A stretch of DNA of 64,000 bases, taken from contig JAJQJQ010000040.1 in NCBI GenBank assembly GCA_028622995.1, positions 310,001 to 374,000 on the forward strand, given 5' to 3'. The notes below the pieces were generated by a model, which worked only from the letters and a program-made list of their open reading frames with translations, ran no database searches and had not been told where the DNA came from. Of the stretch, positions 1 to 9,270 are shown piece after piece (the stretch's first letter is position 1; the number at the start of each line of letters is the position of its first letter). Source of the DNA: Panagrolaimus kolymaensis (Eukaryota > Nematoda > Chromadorea > Rhabditida > Panagrolaimidae). A program made the position numbers and the translations under genes.

Positions 1-2631
1 GAAGAACAACATCATTTGGCTAAAAAAGAAAATGGTTTTAAAGAAAGGGTAAAATAAGAGGAAATTACCGTAAGAAAATGACTATTAATTGAAGACTGAA
101 GAAATTGGGATACTCGAAGTTTAAATTCCATTGGATAATTACTTGGAAGAAGCTTTTCAATTACAGGAACCAAAAAGCTTAGTTTCCATGCAGACATAGT
201 ATCTTGCCAATTATCATCATCCTCATTGAATTCATCACCCACATGATAATCCATAACAATACAAAGCGAAGATAATGATTTGAAAACTCGTGTAAGTTGA
301 TCCACAAGTGATTCCTCCCAATGGATATCACCATAATTTAATGCATTTAAAACGCGAAGGGCTGCTGTTCCAACTCGTGCACCAAGATTATCACTTGAAG
401 GTTCAAAAAAGGCATCACTGAATGAAAGAAATGTTTGACAAGCTAATTCCGAAATAAGATATGATCGAAGAAGGGGTACAACAACTTCATAAAGTACTGT
501 AACATTATAACATGCTCCTTGAGGATTATAACGAGCAGCTTCAGCAAGAACAGTCAATAATATTTCTGCTTTTTCATACAAAACTTTCAAACGATTTCGT
601 GTTTCTGATTCTGATTTTATTTCAGCTGCGACAGCTTTCTTTTGTTTTTCAGTTAGTTTTCCTTCCTTTCTATTTTTTTCAGCCAATGCTCGACGAATTT
701 CGATTTCAGCTAATTGATCTTTATGAGAATAAGCTTTGTTTTCTCGTTTCAAATTTTTAGCTTGAAGATTCAAATCGGAATTTTCTTCGATAACATTTTG
801 ATTATATAATTCTCCTTCGGGAGTTCGAAATATTCCAGCTTCATTCTTCGTAACTTCAAGATATTGTGTTTGGTCCAATGAAAATAATTCTTGTGAAAAA
901 CGAGTCCAAAACTTTTGGGAAACAAAGGTGCCACTATCATCTCCTTTGCTATTTTTAAAATGAAATGATAAAAGCAAACGAATAACATTTGCACGAATAT
1001 CTTGATTGGGAGTTTTGAGGATTCGATTAAAAACAGCTTTGCAAAAATCGTCAGAATGAATTAAATCACCAAATTTAGAAGATTTAGAAACCCAATTAAT
1101 CCAAATTCCGCCTTTAGTTTCAACAACTCTAGATGCAGATGAAAAGAAGAGAGATGAAACAAGAAAGTTAAGAATTTCTTCATCCTTTTCCCAATCCAAC
1201 TTTTTTTCAGGTAATAAAATTGCAAGAGCATTTGCAAAGAATGCTGAAGGAACACTTCTGGGTTCAGAACTTTTAGCTAATTGTTTGACATCTGAAGCCT
1301 TGGTGTAAACCTAGAAAACAAAAATAAGATAAGCAAATACTTAAAAAGATAGTTTACTTCATCAAATGAATCATTGGCTGCTGCATCCAATAAACATTCA
1401 GCTAAAGCACTTCTCAATTTTGAACCTTCAACAATACAAAGTTTCTTGAGGGCTTCGACGGATACAGTACGAACATGATAATTTGGCCACATTAATGAGG
1501 AACAAAAAAGCTTTAAAATTGGAGCTGGATAAGGAGTTGCAGCATTGGCAGGTCGCAAACTGCTAAGAAGAGCTCTTTTAGCAATAATTGGAATTATCAC
1601 TCCTTCTAAAAATAAATAAATAAATAATTTTAATATCTTTATAAGTAAATGCTCTCTTACCTTCGCCTGCGAAAGAAGTATAAATCTTTTCACGATTTAT
1701 GCTATCTTTAGTGCTTAATGTTGTATATAAATCAGCGTCTATTTTTTCACCATTAAATACATTTGATCTTAATACCAAAGCAACAGCTGGAACAAAATCA
1801 ACGCTAACAACGGTTTCATTTTTAGCAGCCTTGCATACGGCATTTGCAACTTTAAGGATTTCGGCATCAATGGGAATAGTAGAAAATTTGTCAAAAATCA
1901 CAGCACAAATTCGAAGGGCAACCGATTTTTTATCACCTTGAACCGAAACGCCTTTTTTAAGAATGGATAAAGATGAAGGCGCTAATTCATCCGATTTTAT
2001 TATCCAATCAGCAAAAGCAGTCCAAAGCATTCGAAGAATATTATCATTTGCTATAATAAAACTTGTTATTAATGTAAAACAAAACAAAAAAATGCAATAC
2101 CTTCAGATGGAAGTACCGCGGCAAATTTGGTGATGACGGCTTCAGAGTTACCAGATGCTTTAATATTTTTGCAAGCGGATGATAACGCAGTAGCTATAGA
2201 AGTTTTTTGAGGAAGTTTCGAAGCATTTGCTTTGAAAATATCGAACAGTTGTTCGATATACTTTGATAAGATATGAATATCAGAAATGAGGGCAGCAACG
2301 GCACTTGTTGCTTCAACAACATTTTTACGGATATCATCATTAGTAGATGCAAAAGAAGCATTAACAATTTGAAGAATATTTAAAGCAAATGAATCCGTGG
2401 GCTTTTTATATTGCTTGAAAAATTGATTAATTGCAGGAGCGGCAACTTCAGCTTCGCGGAGAAAAGCTTTTTTGCAATTAGCGAGAAAAGTATCATCAAC
2501 TTCGTTGGATTTTGGGTTGGAAAGAAGCTAAAATTAAAAACAAATTTTAAAAAAACTATCAAAAGTTGTTGGAAACATGAATGGCTAGAATATACGAGCG
2601 CAAAACTTACTTTATTACTTTTTTCTCCCAT
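1..2631 (-). CDS. gcn-1: GCN1 (translational activator of the eIF2-alpha kinase GCN2), 5' part
   Basis: This is the N-terminal part of GCN1, a very large HEAT-repeat protein. GCN1 binds ribosomes and relays amino-acid starvation or ribosome collision to the kinase GCN2. Six exons are visible. The first encodes only MGEKSNK (2611-2631). The others lie at about 2101-2527, 1663-2051, 1358-1610, 69-1312 and 1-19, and the gene runs off the left edge. Identification rests on the conserved segment containing ENKAYSHKDQLAEIEIRR, followed by a Lys/Glu-rich helix (KEGKLTEKQKKAVAAEIKSE) and RLKVLYEKAEILLTVLAEAA. This matches the GCN1 region ahead of its eEF3-like part. The flanking sequence consists of amphipathic helices typical of HEAT repeats. 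Introns are about 45-80 nt. The start is the first ATG and gives a clean open frame. No catalytic motif is expected. The C-terminal RWD-binding part lies outside the window. Confidence 0.85.
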
Positions 2632-3406
2632 ATTTGCGATTCAAAAAATGATATAAAAAATGAACCTAAAAATTCAGGATTTTTTAATTTTGATGGTAAA
2701 TGAAATGATATGAGCTCAACAATTCGTATGATAAAAAATTATACTATTCGATATCAAGTAAATTTTTCTTCCAATTTATTCAAGTGAATAAAAAAACGCA
2801 ATGATAAACTTTTGATTATAAAGCCGGTAAAGGTTTTCTCAAATTTAAGAGTACTTATTAAAGAATAAGTGTCAAGTTCACTTATAAAATGCCTGATCCT
2901 AATTGATAAAAGCTAGTGGAAAATTCCAAAACCTTTAAGTTTAACTTCACAGTTGAGTCTTTGCCTCAACAATGTTATCAATAAACAAACAACTACGAAT
3001 CCTTAAACAAAACCATATTGGGATTACAAAAATTATAAGGTGTGATTCTCAAAAAAAAGTTTCACATATTCCAACAAAAAATAACCTGATCGTTTAAAGA
3101 ATATAAGAAAATTAGTAAAATCGGGTAAATTTTTTATTGAAAGCTTTTATTGGAGGCCTTAATTTCACTATTTTTACAATTGGTATTGTTTAAATTTGTA
3201 AGAAGCAACATCAATGTGATAATCATAATTTATTATTATATATTTTAGAGAAGGAAAACTTTGAAAGCTTTTTCCAATCATTCGAGCGTTCTTGAAAAGA
3301 AAACTTGTCTTGCGCAAAAATTTGAAATCAAACTTTTTTTATTTGAATTTTTTTTTGGTTTTCTAAATAAAAATTAAAATAACCATAATCATAATATTTT
3401 AATATT
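2632..3406. other. Intergenic region between GCN1 and the BRC-repeat gene
   Basis: This AT-rich spacer separates two divergently transcribed genes and must hold both promoters. I see no coding potential, RNA gene or clear repeat. The last 60 bases before the downstream ATG are T-rich and then A-rich, as in many worm 5' flanks. Confidence 0.5.
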
Positions 3407-4170
3407 ATGGAGGATGTTAAAGTTCTTGTTGAATTTAAGACAGCAAAAGGTTCTCCAATTGAAGTTTCGGAAGAAAAATTGAAGCAGTCACAACTGTGGC
3501 TTGATAAAATTATGCCGAATGCTGGAGATTACAATGAAATAGATGATCGTGTTGATAATATTGATATGTTTTATCGCGACAATTCTTTTGGTACAGCTGA
3601 ATATGAAAATTCTCAAGATGAAAAAGGTGAATATGAGTAAGTGTTAAAATTTTACTTTGTTTTTATTATGGGTTTACTTTAGAGTTGAAACATTTTATCG
3701 TGAAGTTTGTGCTCTTTCAAATTCACCGCTAACTAATACTATTCCTAGGTAACTTTTTTTTCTCCTTTTTTACTCCATTGATTTTTATTTTCAGTCTTGT
3801 TGATTATACTCCACCAACGCCGCTTATCTTAAATAGAAGTTCTACAGCTTTCAAGTAATTCTTTTCTTTTTCAATAATTTTTGACAATGTAACAATTGCT
3901 TTATAGGCCTTTTACACCTCCTACAATTAGCAATGAATTAAGGGAAGAAATGGTTGCTCGACGTAGCATGGACCGAAAAAGAAAATCTCCAGATGATTCA
4001 AATGTTTCTAGGTATGCTTTCTTATTTAATCATGAATCGTGACAACTTTTTTTAGCACGCCAATCACTTCTACGCCTTCCGCTTCTGCTCTTACTCCTGA
4101 ACAACGGGAACGAATCCGAATGAATCGTGAAGCTGCTATTGCCAAACGCAAATTATCTGGTCGCCAATAA
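3407..4170 (+). CDS. Small single-BRC-repeat protein (BRCA2/BRC-2-like) with an RPA-binding-like tail
   Basis: Five exons encode about 190 residues. Residues 10-35 follow the BRC-repeat pattern by which BRCA2 holds RAD51. FKTAKGSPIEVSEEKL gives the FxxA module (F10, A13) and the xVSxExL spacing. WLDK at 31-34 sits exactly where the second tetramer (LFDE in human BRC4) is expected, 21 residues after the Phe. The middle is acidic and then Pro/Thr-rich, with TPPTP and TPP sites. The last 25 residues (LTPEQRERIRMNREAAIAKR) resemble the short basic helix of SMARCAL1, TIPIN and XPA that binds RPA32. Exon joins used are GA|A, AG|T, AA|G and AG|C, all phase-consistent. An AATAAA lies about 100 nt after the stop. 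C. elegans BRC-2 also has one BRC repeat but carries an OB fold, which I cannot find here. Function (RAD51 loading or regulation) is inferred. Confidence 0.6.
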
Positions 4171-5600
4171 TATTTATGTGCTTATGATGATGGATGAACT
4201 TTTTCAAGAACCTTATTCATACATATTTTTTGTTTTGTTCTGTATTATTTCGTTCTTATAATTTATATGTTAATAAAGCTATAAACATTTATTATCTTTT
4301 TTGACGGCATCATGAATTGTTAATTATAGTAGGCACATTGTTTATAAAAAATGCAGGGTTTTTGAGTTGAAGTTTATGTTTAACTTCCAAGAAGCACATC
4401 GCTTTAACAAAATTTATATTTAAAGCTTTTTTAATTGCGTCAAAAAATTAAAAATAACTTTATTCTACTTTAAGCAACCATGAGAAAGTTTTTTGCGTGC
4501 AATAGAATATACTCAAATACACTCTTTAATGCAGAAAATTGCGATGCTTCAAAAGAGTTAATTTAATATTATAATTTTAAAGAACACTTTTAAATTTAAA
4601 TTTACTATATTCTTTTCCATAATGATACATTTTGAAAAATATTTGGTAATATCATCATTCTTAAAATATGTGTACAAGCTTTTAATTTTTTTTCCTACTG
4701 TGTTCTTCTCCACATTTGTTTTCTATCTATCATAAATAACTAAAGCTTTCTTTTGTTTTTAATGTTTAAGAAAAAATCCATTAAAAATGGAAGATACACA
4801 TTTTGAAAAAAGAAGGGAGAGTTTGCGTGATTATTTGCTGAGACGACAACGGAAATCGTTTTCCTCGCAATTCCGAATCTTTAACTAGAAAAAAAAAGAA
4901 ATAAATGAAACGAAAAAATAAATTCCGAAAGGGCAATCATTTTTATTTATTTTTTGAGAAACAATCTTTTATCGTTTTTTTCTTCTTCGTCAACTTTCTC
5001 AAATGCTTCTTCATTTGGATTTAATTACATATATTTATTTTAATAACCCTTTTTTATTCCAACCACTTTTATTGTGGTTCTCCTAATTACTGTTTGGTTT
5101 TTTCCCTGAAGCAAGAATCTGTCACACATCTTTTGAAAATAATCCTTGACTTTTACTTTTTTTAGATCATAAAAAATATTTGATTTAATTATTTCTTTTT
5201 TAAAAACAAAGTTGAATTTTTTACTTTACATTTTCAATTCTTGCTTTTCTTACAGTACGAATTTGTTTTTCGTCTAAAGTCTTTTTGTAGTCATAAAGAA
5301 AAACCCATATTTTTAAAAGTTGCGTTTTTTTTGCAAAAATTTCGTAAATAAACTTTTCTTTTATGTTAGCTGAATGTGATTATTATTTTAAAAAAAGTAT
5401 AAGAAGTAAAAAAAAAGGCTTGACCTTTAAAGGGGAAGAAAAAGAGATGTCGAGATGCTTTTACATAAATAGATACACGCATATTGTTTAATAAAATATA
5501 TTTTTATTGTTATCATTCATTATTATTGCTTTCTTTTTTTGCATCTTATTCAAGCTGAATAATATTTTATATCTATCTCATCAATGATAAAATGTATGAA
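4171..5600. other. Intergenic, AT-rich, no gene seen
   Basis: The first 120 bases are the 3' UTR of the preceding gene, with an AATAAA-type signal near 4272. The rest is low-complexity A/T runs with stop codons in every frame. I see no RNA gene. The region ends at the insertion site of the LTR element. Confidence 0.5.
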
Positions 5601-5605
5601 ACTGT

Positions 5606-5830
5606 TGTTGTGGCCTTGCACACACAGAAGTATTCAAAGTGCCGCGTTCTCTGGTCCCGTATGGAATGGTGCCGTGGATGGCTGAATGGTAATTCTCAAT
5701 CACGCACATTCTCATATTTTGTCATAGTTGTTTTCTAACTTTTGTTCAGTTGTATGTAATTTATCCTTGCCGAGCAGTTGCTCCAATAAAGAACATTTTA
5801 TATTTGTTGTACCTGATTGAGGTTATAACA
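5606..5830 (+). repeat. LTR copy 1 (225 bp)
   Basis: TG...CA bordered. It contains AATAAA at 5785-5790, preceded by a perfect small hairpin (GAGCA GT TGCTC, 5772-5783). It also holds an intron-like stretch from GTAATT at 5689 to TTCAG at 5749, with a consensus branch site TCTAAC at 5734-5739. The promoter is not obvious. Confidence 0.85.
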
Positions 5831-5833
5831 AAG

Positions 5834-5851
5834 TGGTGACAACATCGTGAT
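5834..5851 (+). other. Candidate tRNA primer-binding site of the LTR element
   Basis: TGGTGACAACATCGTGAT lies 3 nt after the 5' LTR, the standard place for a PBS. It begins with TGG, the complement of a tRNA CCA end. The tRNA that would match was not determined. The same sequence recurs 1401 bp downstream after LTR 2. Confidence 0.5.
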
Positions 5852-5909
5852 CAAACAACTCAAAGCCTCCGAAAAGACCGCTCGCATGGTACAAACTTGA
5901 AAAGTCAAA

Positions 5910-6497
5910 ATGAGTTACGCTTTACCTCCCGAAAAGCATGATCATGTTCAATGGTTAGCTGGCATGATGTTTTATGTCTTTTTGTTCAAAAGCGAAACTT
6001 CCGTTGTTGGTTATCGAGTAAGAAACCATCCGGTTTACGATTTAACCGTTAACTTAAATCTCTGTTCGGGTGATCTCTTGTTCAATGAAGTCAAGTATGA
6101 ACTCAACAAGAATACAGCATGGTCCAGAAATGGCAAATACTCCAAAAAGAAGAGGGGAAAGGGTCATGGAAGAACCCAAGACAGAAGTCGAAACCTCAGG
6201 ATGAGCCTATGGTACTGCAATCAAGAAGCGATTGGTATGTTTTCTGTGGAATCAAATATGCTTATGGTCAAACCTGGTAAAGAACAACGAATAAAAGCTG
6301 AAATCAAAGCTGTACTGAAATCAAATGCTGATGTCAAACTTGGTAAAGAACTTGATTATGATACTTCTATGGTAACTAAAAGTGTAATTCCGGTGATTTA
6401 TCTGTACTCGATGGTTATGCTCGTATGTTTATCTCAAAACTCATATGATATGTACTATGTTCTCCATCAAGTTCGTCGTCCAGAAGATGCTCAATGA
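5910..6497 (+). CDS. 195-residue ORF of the LTR element, unit 1 (unknown function)
   Basis: This is the longest open frame in internal region 1 and is exactly repeated in unit 2. The start MSYALPPEKHDHVQWL is the first ATG of the frame after a stop. The protein has a hydrophobic N-terminal patch (LAGMMFYVFLF, residues 17-27). A basic Lys/Arg-rich middle (YSKKKRGKGHGRTQDRSR) could bind nucleic acid. A second hydrophobic stretch lies near residues 155-172 (VIPVIYLYSMVMLVCL). I do not recognise a Gag, capsid or CCHC zinc-knuckle signature, nor any enzyme motif. It may be a degraded gag-like reading frame. Parts of its DNA recur in degenerate form further along the same internal region, so it may have arisen by internal duplication. 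Whether it is translated is unknown. Confidence 0.45.
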   Translation: MSYALPPEKHDHVQWLAGMMFYVFLFKSETSVVGYRVRNHPVYDLTVNLNLCSGDLLFNEVKYELNKNTAWSRNGKYSKKKRGKGHGRTQDRSRNLRMSLWYCNQEAIGMFSVESNMLMVKPGKEQRIKAEIKAVLKSNADVKLGKELDYDTSMVTKSVIPVIYLYSMVMLVCLSQNSYDMYYVLHQVRRPEDAQ

Positions 6498-7006
6498 AAG
6501 CTGCTGAAAGAAGAGTTCAGGCTTAAGCTCTCGAAAAGCTCCGTTTGATGATAGCGAACAATCATCCGGCTTACGATTTGGCCGAGAGCACAAAATCTCT
6601 CTCTCTTTTGCTATTTCAACATGGTCAACTCAAGTGATAGCTGATGCTGATCAACATGGTAAATGTGCAGTAAGAAAACGTTTTGATGATAGCGAAGAAT
6701 CATCCGGTCTACGATTTGGCCGTGATCGCTTGGTGAAACCAGCTGTAAATCTCTTGATCGTGAACACATGGGTATGGTAATACTGCATGGAATGGAATCC
6801 GAAAAACTTCAGAAAGGAGGGGAAAGGGACATGGAACATGTGCCCAAGACATGGAAGTCGAAACCTCGTGGAAGAACCTCTGATAAATTGGTATGGATTC
6901 TGGCGTCGTATATGATCACTTGGTAAAGAAGCTCAAGAAGAAGCTATGGAAAGCTAAGAACAAAACAAGAAGATGATCGTCAACTCAAAGATAGGTGGAA
7001 GAAGAG

Positions 7007-7231
7007 TGTTGTGGCCTTGCACACACAGAAGTATTCAAAGTGCCGCGTTCTCTGGTCCCGTATGGAATGGTGCCGTGGATGGCTGAATGGTAATTCTCAA
7101 TCACGCACATTCTCATATTTTGTCATAGTTGTTTTCTAACTTTTGTTCAGTTGTATGTAATTTATCCTTGCCGAGCAGTTGCTCCAATAAAGAACATTTT
7201 ATATTTGTTGTACCTGATTGAGGTTATAACA
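7007..7231 (+). repeat. LTR copy 2, shared by both units (225 bp)
   Basis: Same length and sequence as the flanking LTRs wherever checked. It serves as 3' LTR of unit 1 and 5' LTR of unit 2. No target duplication surrounds it, so it did not come from a separate insertion. Confidence 0.85.
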
Positions 7232-7310
7232 AAGTGGTGACAACATCGTGATCAAACAACTCAAAGCCTCCGAAAAGACCGCTCGCATGGTACAAACTTG
7301 AAAAGTCAAA

Positions 7311-7898
7311 ATGAGTTACGCTTTACCTCCCGAAAAGCATGATCATGTTCAATGGTTAGCTGGCATGATGTTTTATGTCTTTTTGTTCAAAAGCGAAACT
7401 TCCGTTGTTGGTTATCGAGTAAGAAACCATCCGGTTTACGATTTAACCGTTAACTTAAATCTCTGTTCGGGTGATCTCTTGTTCAATGAAGTCAAGTATG
7501 AACTCAACAAGAATACAGCATGGTCCAGAAATGGCAAATACTCCAAAAAGAAGAGGGGAAAGGGTCATGGAAGAACCCAAGACAGAAGTCGAAACCTCAG
7601 GATGAGCCTATGGTACTGCAATCAAGAAGCGATTGGTATGTTTTCTGTGGAATCAAATATGCTTATGGTCAAACCTGGTAAAGAACAACGAATAAAAGCT
7701 GAAATCAAAGCTGTACTGAAATCAAATGCTGATGTCAAACTTGGTAAAGAACTTGATTATGATACTTCTATGGTAACTAAAAGTGTAATTCCGGTGATTT
7801 ATCTGTACTCGATGGTTATGCTCGTATGTTTATCTCAAAACTCATATGATATGTACTATGTTCTCCATCAAGTTCGTCGTCCAGAAGATGCTCAATGA
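7311..7898 (+). CDS. 195-residue ORF of the LTR element, unit 2 (identical copy)
   Basis: Its translation is identical to that of the frame at 5910-6497, and it lies exactly 1401 bp downstream. The absence of any amino-acid difference supports a very recent duplication or a collapsed/expanded assembly. Function is unknown. It has the same hydrophobic-basic-hydrophobic layout and no recognised domain. Confidence 0.45.
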   Translation: MSYALPPEKHDHVQWLAGMMFYVFLFKSETSVVGYRVRNHPVYDLTVNLNLCSGDLLFNEVKYELNKNTAWSRNGKYSKKKRGKGHGRTQDRSRNLRMSLWYCNQEAIGMFSVESNMLMVKPGKEQRIKAEIKAVLKSNADVKLGKELDYDTSMVTKSVIPVIYLYSMVMLVCLSQNSYDMYYVLHQVRRPEDAQ

Positions 7899-8407
7899 AA
7901 GCTGCTGAAAGAAGAGTTCAGGCTTAAGCTCTCGAAAAGCTCCGTTTGATGATAGCGAACAATCATCCGGCTTACGATTTGGCCGAGAGCACAAAATCTC
8001 TCTCTCTTTTGCTATTTCAACATGGTCAACTCAAGTGATAGCTGATGCTGATCAACATGGTAAATGTGCAGTAAGAAAACGTTTTGATGATAGCGAAGAA
8101 TCATCCGGTCTACGATTTGGCCGTGATCGCTTGGTGAAACCAGCTGTAAATCTCTTGATCGTGAACACATGGGTATGGTAATACTGCATGGAATGGAATC
8201 CGAAAAACTTCAGAAAGGAGGGGAAAGGGACATGGAACATGTGCCCAAGACATGGAAGTCGAAACCTCGTGGAAGAACCTCTGATAAATTGGTATGGATT
8301 CTGGCGTCGTATATGATCACTTGGTAAAGAAGCTCAAGAAGAAGCTATGGAAAGCTAAGAACAAAACAAGAAGATGATCGTCAACTCAAAGATAGGTGGA
8401 AGAAGAG

Positions 8408-8632
8408 TGTTGTGGCCTTGCACACACAGAAGTATTCAAAGTGCCGCGTTCTCTGGTCCCGTATGGAATGGTGCCGTGGATGGCTGAATGGTAATTCTCA
8501 ATCACGCACATTCTCATATTTTGTCATAGTTGTTTTCTAACTTTTGTTCAGTTGTATGTAATTTATCCTTGCCGAGCAGTTGCTCCAATAAAGAACATTT
8601 TATATTTGTTGTACCTGATTGAGGTTATAACA
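8408..8632 (+). repeat. LTR copy 3 (225 bp), 3' end of the insertion
   Basis: Ends GGTTATAACA and is followed directly by the target duplication ACTGT at 8633-8637. It carries the same AATAAA and hairpin as copy 1. Confidence 0.85.
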
Positions 8633-8637
8633 ACTGT

Positions 8638-9270
8638 ATAATTTGTTTAGAAGATTAATTATAAAGGGCTTTCTTGCATTTTCATTTTGGGCAAGCCGCG
8701 AATTCTTATGAAATAATCATAAAGTATGTATGTAGCTTGTCGCTAGAATAATTAAAAATTTAATCTTTAAAGCTTTACATTTTTAAACATCTTATTTTAT
8801 TTATTACTTTGTTGTATAAAAATAGTTTCAATTTAATAACATTCTCTCTTTTTTTTACTTTCTGGATTTTTCCATTTGGCATAAAAAAAAAGGATTTGTG
8901 CCCAATGGCAAATATGGAATTTTTTCTACTTTGGTTCACATTGTTTTTCTCATTTTTAATACCCTTTTTGCGCAAATGATTTTCACAAAAAGGCTTCATA
9001 TTTTCCCTTTTATTTTTGCAAAAGGCCTTTTTTTAATATCTATAAAAAAGTGCTAACTAAGCAAGCAAAAAAGAGGATTAAAAAATGTCCGCTTATGAGG
9101 TACTTCTTTTTATTTGATGCCTTTTTTTGTTGCCATCGCAATTATCTCAGATTCAAAAAGCTTGTCTTTTTTTTCTCTCTCTCTGACACTCAAAAGTTTT
9201 GTCGCTATAAAATTATTTCACGTTTATTAATTTTTGCGCTATTCAAAGTTTGTGAAAATAGAATAAAAAT
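8638..9270. other. Intergenic, between the LTR element and the Slp-like gene
   Basis: AT-rich with long T runs. The open frames here are low-complexity Phe/Lys strings and are not credible genes. The region presumably holds the upstream promoter of the synaptotagmin-like locus. Confidence 0.45.

Larger units (their letters stand above)
5601..8637 (+). mobile_element. LTR retroelement insertion: LTR-internal-LTR-internal-LTR, target duplication ACTGT
   Basis: Three 225-bp LTRs begin at 5606, 7007 and 8408 with an exact 1401-bp period. They are separated by two 1176-bp internal regions. Each LTR starts TGTTGTGGCC and ends GGTTATAACA, the TG...CA border of retroviral-type LTRs. The whole block is flanked by ACTGT at 5601-5605 and 8633-8637, a 5-bp target-site duplication found only outside the outermost LTRs. 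A primer-binding-site candidate starting TGGTGACAACATCG lies 3 nt inside the first LTR. A short purine tract (GGAAGAAGAG) abuts the next LTR. I see no reverse transcriptase, integrase, RNase H or protease motifs, so the element is non-autonomous and must have been moved by a helper. The two units agree wherever I compared them, so either the duplication is young or it is an assembly artefact. Confidence 0.85.

Noticed and set aside
512..760. Open frame on the plus strand across GCN1
   Set aside because: It is antisense to a conserved GCN1 exon and its translation is low complexity.
6651..6839. 62-codon minus-strand frame repeated in both units of the LTR element
   Set aside because: It runs against the element's polarity and covers degenerate repeat sequence; no sign of a start context or domain.
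5601..8637. Interpretation of the 1401-bp repeats as a tandem gene duplication
   Set aside because: TG...CA LTR borders, the 5-bp target duplication, the primer-site position and the purine tract fit a retroelement better.
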